A stretch of 33,647 nucleotides of DNA from Euryarchaeota archaeon UBA433 (GCA_002495535.1 DAFX01000009.1:7727-41373); one strand, 5' to 3'. Shown: positions 24,932-33,269, numbered from the stretch's first letter. Numbers and translations are program-made. Notes: generated by a model from the sequence alone, not told the origin.

Positions 24932-26080
24932 TCACAACTGATCAGATTCAGTGCGGCCATCATTTGTTGGAAGATCTTCAATCGAAACTGGGCGTTCGGG
25001 GTGGCCCACGATCAATGGCTTCACGAACATGAGCGACCCTCCTTTTGGACGCTCCATTCGGATAATGATTTCCCAGTGAATTCGCACAATTGGCGTCGAT
25101 ACGGTACCGGGCCATGCGTTTGGTGGGGGTGAGAGGGTGATCATTCCTCCTTTCCAAGATGAGCGCCCACCAAATTCCATAACCCTCATCGGTCGTAAGA
25201 AAAGCCCGCCTTTTACTTCGTGGTGCTCCATAGGAGACTCTTCACCGCCCCCTGTTCCATCATCGAGTCCAACTTCCCAATGGTGAGGCAGGCTCGTGGT
25301 CAAACCGGGTGGAGGTTGAGTGTCTTTGGCTCTCCCTAACGATTGAAAAATTTCATCTCGCGCTGGAGGGAGGATCCCTACTCGCCACATGACCTCAATG
25401 TTCGTCCAATCGTTTCGCTTTTCGGGAAATTCAACGCTCAACTCAAGTGGCTCATTCGCAACTGCACTGCCATTAATCACAATTGATGGGTCGACAGGGG
25501 CCGATTGGAGGAATTTTCTTTGATGAATGAGATCAGATATATTCGCTGCGACTCGCATTATGAGGGGAGCAAACAAAAGAGGGACAACAACAATCGTGAG
25601 TGCGGGATAATCCAATAATCCAATTCGGATTGTTCCTGTTCCCATACTAGGTATGCCCCTCGAACTTAGAACCGGTTCAATGAACAAATATCCCAGCGCC
25701 CCAAGCAGAACCCACACAGAAAAGGACATGAATTTACGAACAAATCGATGAATAGGGTTTGGAGTGAGGTACCATCCTCGGCGATGGAGTTTCACAAGGC
25801 GTGGGATTTTTCCACGTTCCACAAAAGTGTCTGCTCGTGAAATATTGGAATCATCGTAGGGTTCGCCCTGGTACAGGTATCGCTGTTGAATCAACCACCC
25901 ATCTTCTGTACCCAAACAGAAACTTGGAGGTAATTTTGCCATGGCCGGAATCACCTCACCAGTAGCCACATTCTCTGCCACCGTTGTGGTTTGAGTGGCG
26001 ATTGGAAGGGCACCTGGTTCAAATCGTCCGGGTTCAAAGGGGGGGTATCGAACCCTTTGTTCCAATTCGATGTCCGACAT
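24932..26080 (-). CDS. Two-TM membrane protein, function unknown
   Basis: A 382-residue protein I do not recognise. The first 115 residues are soluble, with an N-terminal Pro/Glu-rich part and a GWLIQQRYLYQGEP segment. Two TM helices follow (FSVWVLLGALGYLFIEPVL and PALTIVVVPLLFAPLIM, residues about 118-175). The C-terminal 200 residues are beta-rich with conserved-looking Trp/Pro, including a VEMW-like VMWRVGILPPARDE block and a Gly-rich loop. AGGAGG seven bases before the ATG overlaps the end of the geranylgeranyl reductase gene, whose stop lies 12 bases upstream, so the two are translationally coupled. The lipoprotein gene follows after 40 bases. The coupling suggests a role at the membrane related to lipid or surface biogenesis, but nothing in the sequence proves it. 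Confidence 0.78.
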   Translation of the reverse strand: MSDIELEQRVRYPPFEPGRFEPGALPIATQTTTVAENVATGEVIPAMAKLPPSFCLGTEDGWLIQQRYLYQGEPYDDSNISRADTFVERGKIPRLVKLHRRGWYLTPNPIHRFVRKFMSFSVWVLLGALGYLFIEPVLSSRGIPSMGTGTIRIGLLDYPALTIVVVPLLFAPLIMRVAANISDLIHQRKFLQSAPVDPSIVINGSAVANEPLELSVEFPEKRNDWTNIEVMWRVGILPPARDEIFQSLGRAKDTQPPPGLTTSLPHHWEVGLDDGTGGGEESPMEHHEVKGGLFLRPMRVMEFGGRSSWKGGMITLSPPPNAWPGTVSTPIVRIHWEIIIRMERPKGGSLMFVKPLIVGHPERPVSIEDLPTNDGRTESDQL

Positions 26081-26091
26081 TTCAATGCCTC

Positions 26092-27306
26092 CTACCTGAA
26101 CATCAAGCGGGTGCTCGCCTTCAAAGCCAACCTTCGGAAGGCTGGCACTTTTTTGATCAGTGCGAGACCCAACGGAACCGGTTTTTCAATATCGCCAATT
26201 TCGTTAATCAACTCGAGCACATCTTCCCGTGCAAAGTTTTTGAAATGCTTGTTAAGTTCCTTATCAGTGGTATCTGAAACCAACAAATTACGAAGTGCAC
26301 GTGCTTTTTCTTGGTCCTTTTTCATTGCATTGAAGTGTTTTGAAGTGATTTTTTGTAACTGCTTTTCATTGAGTTGATCCGCAGTAATCGCAACGGACAG
26401 TGGCTGTAAAATTCCTTTGATTTGGCGGAAACCCGGTCCAATGCCGCCGCCAGTAGTCGGCTTAGCCATGCCGGCAGCATCACCAAGCAGCATCACTCGA
26501 TTCGAAACGGTTTTCTTGACCATGCCACTTGGAATCGGGCCACAATAGCGAGCCGTTTCTGTGATGTTTTCAAACCGATCTTTCCACATTGGGTGTTCGA
26601 GTAAATCCTCATAACAGCGTTCAACACTCTTCCCATCAAGGCGATCAGGGGTTGACCAAACGCCAATTCGGTGACTACCAAAGCCAGATGGAATCACCCA
26701 AGCAAAAAATCCTGGGGCGATTGCAGAACCACTGAACATTTCGAGCCACCGCGGCTTTCCTTGATAGCCAAGCACTTCGGTTTGAAATCCAATCATCATT
26801 TCTTTTGGACGCCCCATCTTGAAATGTCGACGGGTCCAACTGTGAGCTCCATCGCAACCAATCAACAGCTTCGTATGCATTTCCAACGTTGTATCATCGA
26901 CCTTTACCTCGACGGTTACACCGTCTTCGTCAACCCGTGCATCGAGGGGTGTTGAATTCAACGACAGTGTTGCACCTGCTTGCATTGCTTGTTGGACCAC
27001 ACCCTGATCAAATTGCTTTCGGCACACAACATAGGTTCTGAGTTTCCCATCCGTTCCAACTGGGGCAAGTGTCCCATCTGGACCGTGTATTCGGGCGCCA
27101 TCAATTTCTTCGAGGACTGAATCGTAGAGCCCAACTTCGTGCATTGCCTTTGGGGTCACGAGTCCAGCGCATTGGAACGGTCGGCCTATTTCTTGATGCT
27201 CTTCCAGCATTAACACAGAGTGGCCCAAGGATGCGAGGTGAGTGGCAGCGCGGCCGCCAGTCGGGCCCGCACCGACGATGATGACATCCCAATTGGTTCC
27301 CACCAT
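26092..27306 (-). CDS. Geranylgeranyl reductase family flavoprotein
   Basis: FAD-dependent reductase of 404 residues. The dinucleotide-binding motif VIIVGAGPTGGRAA starts at residue 8. LIGCDGAHSWTRR is the second FAD contact, and MLLGDAAGMAKPTTGGGIGP is the typical GD motif with flavin contacts. The GFFAWVIPSGFGSHRIGV strand is the substrate-side signature of the family. In archaea these enzymes saturate the double bonds of geranylgeranyl chains, in membrane lipids (digeranylgeranylglycerophospholipid reductase) or in menaquinone side chains. A window containing mqnC makes either target possible, and sequence alone does not decide. The gene starts 71 bases after topB and is coupled to the two-TM protein downstream. 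Confidence 0.9.
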   Translation of the reverse strand: MVGTNWDVIIVGAGPTGGRAATHLASLGHSVLMLEEHQEIGRPFQCAGLVTPKAMHEVGLYDSVLEEIDGARIHGPDGTLAPVGTDGKLRTYVVCRKQFDQGVVQQAMQAGATLSLNSTPLDARVDEDGVTVEVKVDDTTLEMHTKLLIGCDGAHSWTRRHFKMGRPKEMMIGFQTEVLGYQGKPRWLEMFSGSAIAPGFFAWVIPSGFGSHRIGVWSTPDRLDGKSVERCYEDLLEHPMWKDRFENITETARYCGPIPSGMVKKTVSNRVMLLGDAAGMAKPTTGGGIGPGFRQIKGILQPLSVAITADQLNEKQLQKITSKHFNAMKKDQEKARALRNLLVSDTTDKELNKHFKNFAREDVLELINEIGDIEKPVPLGLALIKKVPAFRRLALKASTRLMFR

Positions 27307-27377
27307 GATGCCATGAGGAAAGCGGCGCCCATCAATCTTCGCTCGCTGAACGATGATTGTATTGGTTTTGTGCGGTT

Positions 27378-30125
27378 TTATTTCTTGGCGAATTTGTAAC
27401 CAATTGACTCGTTTTTCTTGATGTAGAGGGATGAGGAGAAATCTTTCCCGGTTTTTTTGGCTTTGAAGTCATCAAATGGGCCCAGTTCTTTCTTTTCAAT
27501 CAGAATCTTTGCCTCTTCTCGGGTGATTTCGCGTTTGGAAATTTCTCGAGCGATGTGTAATTTACATCCTACTGAACCCTCTTCAGGTTGGTAATGCGTT
27601 TCAGTTTCTATGATGTTGACTTTGTGAGTAGGGCAAACGGCGACCACCCCAGCGACGACTGGGAAACGAGTTGCATCCGCTGCGGCTTCCCTGGGGGGGA
27701 AATCAAACTTAACACGAGTGTTTTCGATGACCAAGAACGCCTTGAACGGTCGTCCACGCCTTGATGTGAAGTCCTCGAGAAGATCTGACTTCCCCTTTGT
27801 CATGATGACCTTCGCTTCATCTGGCGTGATCAAGCGTTTGCACATTTCCTTGGAAAGTCCTCGGAACTTACATTCTGCATGATCACAAGCGTACATTGTC
27901 TGTCCAATTCGGATTGTACCGTGGTCACAGGAAGGGCATGCGCACAATTCCTCATCGTTTTCATCTGTGGATGATTGCCCGCCGCCGACAAATTCGACGC
28001 GGCCTTCGTCGGTCAATTTCACGCTCGCAACATATCCTTCTCCAGAGCGGCTGAAGAAACCATGGAGGTCGGCAAGTTCTCGTTCTTGGAGCAGCCTGGC
28101 AGCGGTGACTCTGTCAAACCAACGTCCGCTGGTGTCTTTCCAGAATACAAATGAGCATCCTTTATCGCGGCCTTCGTTTTTCTCACATTGGTAGGAAAGG
28201 GTTGTTTCTTGAATTTTTGCAGAGCATGCAGGGCAATCTCCAATGGAGGGCTCCTGGAGGTAGAGTTCCGCCCTATCGTGGTTTTTTATTCGCTCAACAA
28301 GCGATGTCGTTTGTTCGACAATGGCGTTCATGTAGGTCGATTTAGGATCGTCACCTCGTTGAACACGAAGCAACGATGCCTCCATTTCCCCCGTGAGTTC
28401 TGGGGATGTGATCCATTCCACTGGGATACGTCGGAGTACGTCGATGATACGAATACCATGGGCAGCTGCACTGATGCTTCCACCACGTGCTCTCAAAATA
28501 TAACCCCGATCCACGAGCTTTTCAATTGTATCTGCCCTTGTAGCGGGTGTACCGAGTCCTTTTTCCTTAAGCGCCTCTGCTAAATCTTCATCCTCGATGT
28601 TCTTTCCAGCCTGCTCCATCAAGCGAAGGAGTCCGGCTTCCTTGAGGCGGCCCTTTGGCTTGGAGCGCTCTTCTTTGAATTCAAAATCACTGATGTCAGC
28701 CTTGCATGGGTTTTCAGGTAGAGAATTCCATCCTTCAGGTAAATCTTGCTTCTTAGGTCGAACAGCACGCCATCCTGCGGTTTTTATGGTTCGCACTTCT
28801 TTCAAAAAGCGCTCACCACTAAGTATTGCAGTTCGCTTTTGAACGTCCCAGACGGCTGGTGGATACCATGAAGCGAGGAACGTCCGAACAATCAAATCAT
28901 ACAATTTTTTATGGTCAGTGCTCGGGAAACCATCTGGTATTTTCCCGGTTGGAATAATCGCAAAGTGATCGCTCACTTTGGCGTTGTTGAAGTTCCGTTC
29001 GGTGTTCTTAAGACCGTCTGAGACAAGAGTCGCACTGTGCGTGTTAAAATCATCTTGAGCACCAAGTTGACGAATGATTTTGGAAATTTCTTCCTTCATG
29101 TCTGTTGGCAAGTGGCGAGAATCAGTTCTCGGGTATGTTGTTAGTTTCTGATCAGCATACAAATTCTGAGCAATCCCAAGGGTGCGCTTTGCCGACCAAG
29201 ACCACAAATTGTTGGCTTCACGTTGCAAACTTGTGAGATCAAAGTTCAACGGAGGTTTCTCTTTTGCGTCTCGGCGAGTTTCCGTGACGTCTGCTTTTTC
29301 ACCAGATTCTAGGAGCACCTTCAAACGGTCATGTTCTGCTTGCTCTACAATCCGGTGGGGTTTGTAATCGGGCTCGTCCGGGTTGTCGATGTGATTGGTG
29401 CGTTCCCAACGTCCGTTCCAAGCGGCTTCACCCGCTTTGAAATTGGCATTCAATTGCCAGAAAGGAAGCGGTTTGTGCCCGAGAACGAGAAGTTCGTGGT
29501 CTACAACCATGGCCAGTGTAGCCGTTTGCACGCGACCAAGGGAAATTGCTGCGCGTTCATTCCTCTTTCGAGGGAGAAAAGAGTTTGCGATTCTCGAGCC
29601 GTTCATTCCAATGATCCAATCGGCTTCTGAACGAGCATAGGCGGCATCCTTCAATGCGTTGTATTCGTCTCCATCTTTTCGCTGTTCGTAAGCGTTGGTG
29701 ATGGCATCTTTTGTCATTGATTGCAGCCACATTCTAGAAGTTGGTACTTTGGATTTCGTGTGTTGGACAATCGTTCTGAAAATCAATTCACCCTCCCGTG
29801 CTGCGTCACAGGCATTGACGATTTCTGTAACCGACTTGTCCTTGATCAGCTTAGATACTGCGGAAAGTTGTTTCTTCCCTCTCCCGCCAATCGGTTTGTA
29901 TTCGAAATCTTCCGGGACGAATGGTAAGCGATCTACGGTTTTCCTCCAATCCTTGAACGCTGCATCATAGTCGTCCATGTACTTCAATTGGAGCAGGTGA
30001 CCGATCGCCCAAGTGACGACAAACCCGTTTCCTTCCCAGTGTGTTTCTTGCTTTCCTTTCACTCCAAGAACATTAGCGATGTCATTAGCGACGCTTGGTT
30101 TCTCGGCCAGAATTACAATCGTCAT
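27378..30125 (-). CDS. topB: DNA topoisomerase III (type IA) with triple C-terminal ribbon-repeat modules
   Basis: Type IA topoisomerase of 915 residues that breaks one DNA strand and passes another. The Toprim domain starts at residue 5 (VILAEKPSVA) and has the acidic ACDAAREGELIFR block. The catalytic tyrosine is Tyr331 in LTTYPRTDSRHLP. GLGTPATRADTIEKLVDRGY and SPELTGEMEASL close the core. From about residue 630 there are three modules, each a cysteine ribbon followed by a repeat that begins with an (I)T-x-x-EA-type helix and ends in an A/S-x-L-x(n)-x-F strand pair: about 672-715, 763-810 and 863-912. The third ribbon has lost cysteines. This tail resembles that of bacterial TopB-type enzymes more than classical archaeal Top1A. 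No ribosome site is visible before the ATG, so translation may be leaderless. A palindrome lies 57 bases upstream. Confidence 0.93.
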   Translation of the reverse strand: MTIVILAEKPSVANDIANVLGVKGKQETHWEGNGFVVTWAIGHLLQLKYMDDYDAAFKDWRKTVDRLPFVPEDFEYKPIGGRGKKQLSAVSKLIKDKSVTEIVNACDAAREGELIFRTIVQHTKSKVPTSRMWLQSMTKDAITNAYEQRKDGDEYNALKDAAYARSEADWIIGMNGSRIANSFLPRKRNERAAISLGRVQTATLAMVVDHELLVLGHKPLPFWQLNANFKAGEAAWNGRWERTNHIDNPDEPDYKPHRIVEQAEHDRLKVLLESGEKADVTETRRDAKEKPPLNFDLTSLQREANNLWSWSAKRTLGIAQNLYADQKLTTYPRTDSRHLPTDMKEEISKIIRQLGAQDDFNTHSATLVSDGLKNTERNFNNAKVSDHFAIIPTGKIPDGFPSTDHKKLYDLIVRTFLASWYPPAVWDVQKRTAILSGERFLKEVRTIKTAGWRAVRPKKQDLPEGWNSLPENPCKADISDFEFKEERSKPKGRLKEAGLLRLMEQAGKNIEDEDLAEALKEKGLGTPATRADTIEKLVDRGYILRARGGSISAAAHGIRIIDVLRRIPVEWITSPELTGEMEASLLRVQRGDDPKSTYMNAIVEQTTSLVERIKNHDRAELYLQEPSIGDCPACSAKIQETTLSYQCEKNEGRDKGCSFVFWKDTSGRWFDRVTAARLLQERELADLHGFFSRSGEGYVASVKLTDEGRVEFVGGGQSSTDENDEELCACPSCDHGTIRIGQTMYACDHAECKFRGLSKEMCKRLITPDEAKVIMTKGKSDLLEDFTSRRGRPFKAFLVIENTRVKFDFPPREAAADATRFPVVAGVVAVCPTHKVNIIETETHYQPEEGSVGCKLHIAREISKREITREEAKILIEKKELGPFDDFKAKKTGKDFSSSLYIKKNESIGYKFAKK

Positions 30126-30181
30126 CGATTAAGAGCGCATCGCCGAGGCTACTTGAACTCTCTCTAAGTCCATCCCTGAGG

Positions 30182-30201
30182 ACAGATACTCTAGTATCTG
30201 T
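30182..30201. promoter_or_regulatory. Perfect palindrome ACAGATACT-CT-AGTATCTGT between topB and the next gene
   Basis: Nine-base arms with a two-base spacer, perfect and AT-rich toward the centre, in the 109-base gap upstream of topB (57-76 bases before its ATG). It lies 33 bases downstream of the unknown 145-residue gene. On the transcribed minus strand no T-run follows it, so a terminator is unlikely. A dimeric-regulator operator or leader hairpin for topB is the better reading. Confidence 0.6.
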
Positions 30202-30234
30202 ATGGAAAAAGCGGAACTTTTTGGCTTGCAAATC

Positions 30235-30672
30235 TTAGATGCCGGAACGCCATTTTTTCCGAGATGCCAACTCATCCCAAGGTGCTTCACTGTTTGGTCC
30301 GCCACAGCCTATGCAGCCTGGATAACCAGCATCGAGCAATTCGAAACATGCTTCGAGGACAACTTGCCAGGCAAGATCAACAGAGAGAGGAATCCAACAT
30401 GTTGTTCTGCCCGGTTCTTCTGTTCCAAGCCGGATGATGTGGTCTAAATCTCCACCATCCAAATTAAATTCGAACGCATCGACCCATTCTCGTTCCCTGC
30501 TCAACATTGAGGGAAAGGTCAACCGCGATGGCTGTGCGTCGGAAATACGTACAACCAATTCATCGGCTTGGTCCATCAATCGAGGCGGAAGGTGGAGGGT
30601 GATTCCATCGAGGCGGAGGATTCGACGTGCAGCTTCTCGCACCGCAGGCCACATAGGGTCGTCAATTCGCAC
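30235..30672 (-). CDS. Small unknown cysteine-containing protein
   Basis: A 145-residue protein I cannot assign. There is no TM helix. A Leu/Arg-rich helical N-terminus (VREAARRILRLDG) is followed by strands and by CWIPLSVDLAWQVVLEACFELLDAG. It ends with YPGCIGCGGPNSEAPW, where CxxCG could hold a metal together with the earlier cysteines, although only a CxxC pair is clear. The frame is intact, sits between topB and pyrD with reasonable spacing, and starts 53 bases from the divergent pyrD start. No ribosome site is visible. It may be transcribed with topB, though a palindrome lies between them. Confidence 0.65.
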   Translation of the reverse strand: MRIDDPMWPAVREAARRILRLDGITLHLPPRLMDQADELVVRISDAQPSRLTFPSMLSREREWVDAFEFNLDGGDLDHIIRLGTEEPGRTTCWIPLSVDLAWQVVLEACFELLDAGYPGCIGCGGPNSEAPWDELASRKKWRSGI

Positions 30673-30725
30673 ATTTAACCCGAACAGGCCGAAGTCTTGA
30701 AGGATGTCGGTCCGAACCGAAAGCC

Positions 30726-31865
30726 ATGGGGTTTGGCTACCGTTTGTTGAGTCGTCCCCTTTTGGCCGTTCAGGATTCTGAAAAAGCCCACGCTCGTTCC
30801 ATTCTGGGCCTGAAAATAATGGTCTCTAATCCGTTCACACGGGCGCCATTGCGATTGGTGTACTCGCCACAATCTTTGCCCGTTGTAAGGTTTGGATTAT
30901 CCTATCGTAACCCATTTGGATTAGCAGCAGGCATGGACAAAAAAGCTGAAGCGATCCGTGGGTGGGAAGCCCTTGGTCTGGGCTTTATCGAAATCGGCGG
31001 TGTAACGGCTGAAGAACAATCTGGTAATCCTAAACCGAGAATGTTTCGTTCTGGGACCTCAAAGGCACTGGTCAACCGAATGGGCTTCAACAATCCCGGT
31101 TCACAGAAAATTGCAGCCAAGTTGAACGCCCACATCATGCGATATGGGCGGCCAAGCGTCCCCCTCTGGGCCAATCTGGGCAAGTCCAAGAACACCCCAC
31201 TCGAAGATGCCCCCCTTGATTATGCTACGACGATGGAACGGCTATGGAATCATTGTGATGTTTTTGTCATCAATGTCTCCTCGCCAAACACCCCGAATCT
31301 GAGGGAGTTACAGCATGATCATGCCCTTGAACAAATTGTAGCCGCCTGTACCAAAGTCAACACCGAGCAATCCAAACTTTCGAATGAAAAGCCCAAACCA
31401 TTGCTGGTGAAAATAGCCCCCGATTTAGATGACGATCAACTCATTGCTGTCGTCAACACAGCGAGGGGGGCTGGTTGCGATGGTATTGTTGCCACGAACA
31501 CAACCATTGAACGTCCCGAACCAACTTCTGTTCATGAACAGCGTATCTTTAGCGAAACCGGGGGCATGAGTGGCGCCCCAGTCAATCATCGCTCTACCGC
31601 CATGATTCATCGTATCTACGAATTGACAGGTGGTGAATGGCCCATCATCGGTGTTGGTGGAATCAGCAATGCCGAAGACGCTTGGGCAAAAATTGGAGCA
31701 GGGGCTTGCCTCCTCCAAGCCTACAGTGGATTTGTTTTTGAAGGCCCAGGTCTAGCAAGAACAGTGGTCAATGGACTGAATCGCAAACTTCGTGAGAGCC
31801 CGTTCAATACGTTGGATGAGGCGGTTGGGTTCGCTCACAGGCAAGACCCATTGGTTGATGAATGA
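30726..31865 (+). CDS. pyrD: Dihydroorotate dehydrogenase, class 2 (quinone-dependent)
   Basis: FMN enzyme oxidising dihydroorotate to orotate in pyrimidine synthesis and passing electrons to membrane quinone. The 379-residue length, the N-terminal amphipathic extension (MGFGYRLLSRPLLAVQDSEKAHA) and the serine in INVSSPNTPNLRELQ mark class 2. Class 1 enzymes lack the extension and use cysteine as base. RNPFGLAAGMDKKAEAI, LLVKIAPDL, IVATNTT and WPIIGVGGISNAEDAWAKI complete the FMN and substrate sites. Most archaea carry class 1 forms, so a class 2 enzyme suggests exchange with bacteria or a quinone-respiring ancestor. It fits the mqnC gene in this window, since menaquinone would be the acceptor. 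ccmE starts 21 bases after its stop. Confidence 0.94.
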   Translation: MGFGYRLLSRPLLAVQDSEKAHARSILGLKIMVSNPFTRAPLRLVYSPQSLPVVRFGLSYRNPFGLAAGMDKKAEAIRGWEALGLGFIEIGGVTAEEQSGNPKPRMFRSGTSKALVNRMGFNNPGSQKIAAKLNAHIMRYGRPSVPLWANLGKSKNTPLEDAPLDYATTMERLWNHCDVFVINVSSPNTPNLRELQHDHALEQIVAACTKVNTEQSKLSNEKPKPLLVKIAPDLDDDQLIAVVNTARGAGCDGIVATNTTIERPEPTSVHEQRIFSETGGMSGAPVNHRSTAMIHRIYELTGGEWPIIGVGGISNAEDAWAKIGAGACLLQAYSGFVFEGPGLARTVVNGLNRKLRESPFNTLDEAVGFAHRQDPLVDE

Positions 31866-31876
31866 GCGATGGAGCA

Positions 31877-31882
31877 AGGTGA
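31877..31882 (+). promoter_or_regulatory. Ribosome binding site of the ccmE gene
   Basis: AGGTGA ends four bases before the ATG at 31887, between the pyrD stop and the ccmE start. It fixes that start and supports co-transcription of the pair. Confidence 0.6.
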
Positions 31883-31886
31883 TTGA

Positions 31887-32276
31887 ATGTATTCACGACG
31901 AACACGCTATCTGCTCCTCGGGGCCGTCATCTCAGTCGGTTTGTTGGGGGTTATTCTCTTACAAGCACCCGAGCCAACGAGGGCGGTTGATGATCTGATG
32001 GAGGATCCTTCAGCCTATGTTGGCAAAGAAATTGCAGTAAGGGGCGAAGTGCTCGATGGTAGCATCGACAATTCGACCTTTGTTTTCACACTTCATGGAG
32101 AAGTGCATCAATTGACCATCGATTACTCGGTTGCATCTGTCTCAAACGGACTGGGTGACAACCGAACAGTCTACGCACAAGGTGTGTTGCAGTATATTGA
32201 CGGCACGTATGTTCTCGAGGCGGACATCATCAAAACATCATGCCCGTCGAAATATGAAGAAGAACCCCAAGAATAA
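31887..32276 (+). CDS. ccmE: Cytochrome c maturation haem chaperone CcmE, Cys-x3-Tyr type
   Basis: A 129-residue membrane-anchored OB-fold protein. One N-terminal TM helix (YLLLGAVISVGLLGVILL, residues 8-25) leaves the rest outside the membrane. The OB-fold strands include IAVRGEVLDGS, FTLHGEVHQLTIDYS, and VYAQGVLQYIDGTYVLEADII. At the end lies SCPSKYEEEP, which provides Cys119 and Tyr123. In classical CcmE this site is His-x3-Tyr and the histidine binds haem covalently. A Cys-x3-Tyr form is described from archaea and some bacteria whose cytochrome c maturation system lacks CcmH. The gene follows pyrD directly. The rest of the ccm system is not in this window. Confidence 0.88.
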   Translation: MYSRRTRYLLLGAVISVGLLGVILLQAPEPTRAVDDLMEDPSAYVGKEIAVRGEVLDGSIDNSTFVFTLHGEVHQLTIDYSVASVSNGLGDNRTVYAQGVLQYIDGTYVLEADIIKTSCPSKYEEEPQE

Positions 32277-32495
32277 ATGTTGATTTCACACTGTGTCCGT
32301 TGGCGCTAAGAAAGTCTTATTGTGATTTGAGTCTTCATTTCTTCGATCACTGCTCGACGACACAACCGCTGCGCAAAGGAAACATGGTTCGCTATGGTAT
32401 GGCCATAGTTGCTGTGCGAATTGCTTGCCCATGATTGTGGTCTAGGAAATCATCAACGGCTCAACGCTTATCTTGAAACCTGTCATCGTATACCC
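32277..32495. other. Intergenic gap with a short inverted repeat
   Basis: 219 bases between ccmE and the SAP-domain gene. I see no tRNA, no long open frame and no clear promoter. The only structure is an inverted repeat, CTATGG-N5-CCATAG, at 32392-32408. Its arms are too short to call a regulatory site with confidence. Confidence 0.5.
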
Positions 32496-33269
32496 ATGTC
32501 TGAAGATTATGATACGATGACCGTCGTGAAATTGAAAGGCCTGTGCAGGGAACGAAACTTGCCAGTTTCTGGAACCAAAGCAATTCTCATCGAGCGATTA
32601 TCCCAATCAGATTCAGAAACTCAAATGACAACTGAAAGCACAATCGATCGTGAGGTTGAGCCGCAAGAGAAAAAATTCATTGAAATCAAATGCATTGAAT
32701 GCCCATCGACGCTTAGGGTACCAGCAGATTACCAGGGTATGGTTTCATGCCCATCATGTTCAACCCGACAAGACGTGAGTCAAGCGCTGAATACTCCTCA
32801 GGGTGAATCGTTTGAACTCACCCCCGAACAAATTGGAATCGCAATGATGGTCGGAGGTATTCTGATTGGAGTTTTCGCAACGTGGCTCGTCATCGCAGAG
32901 TGGAACTTGTGGTTCAGTTGTGAACTCGGCAACACTTCGGGTGAAGAATACACTCAACTGGGATGTGGCCAAGGGACGTTCTTCAATACCATGTTCACGT
33001 CATGCTGCGTGCTTATACCACTCGGCTTTCTAATTGGTATTTTTGGGTACAATTATTCTGAATCGAAAAATGTCGACCTTCAAACACCGGTGGTGCAAGG
33101 TGCTGGAATCACACCTCAAACACCGACAACGAACCGAAGTCCACTTGTGGGTGCAATCCAAGCGACAGCGGTTGGTTACGGGATTGGAATAGTCAGTCTA
33201 ATAGGAATCATTGTTGGCATTGTCTTCCTCGTCCTCATCTTTATTTTACTTCTAGCAGCGTCGTATTGA
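32496..33269 (+). CDS. SAP-domain and zinc-ribbon protein with three TM helices
   Basis: A 257-residue protein with an unusual domain order. Residues 6-38 form a SAP motif (MTVVKLKGLCRERNLPVSG, then TKAILIERL), a helix-extended-loop-helix that binds DNA in other proteins. A zinc ribbon with Cys66/Cys69 and Cys85/Cys88 follows. Three TM helices lie near residues 113-134, 166-187 and 229-257. A Cys-containing loop with CELGNTSGEEYTQLGCG lies between the first two. The start at 32496 is preferred because the SAP domain begins a few residues later; the frame is open upstream to 32409 with an unlikely sequence. No strong ribosome site is seen. A membrane-tethered nucleic-acid-binding protein is the plain reading of the domains; the target is unknown. 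It is 150 bases before the SRP RNA. Confidence 0.82.
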   Translation: MSEDYDTMTVVKLKGLCRERNLPVSGTKAILIERLSQSDSETQMTTESTIDREVEPQEKKFIEIKCIECPSTLRVPADYQGMVSCPSCSTRQDVSQALNTPQGESFELTPEQIGIAMMVGGILIGVFATWLVIAEWNLWFSCELGNTSGEEYTQLGCGQGTFFNTMFTSCCVLIPLGFLIGIFGYNYSESKNVDLQTPVVQGAGITPQTPTTNRSPLVGAIQATAVGYGIGIVSLIGIIVGIVFLVLIFILLLAASY

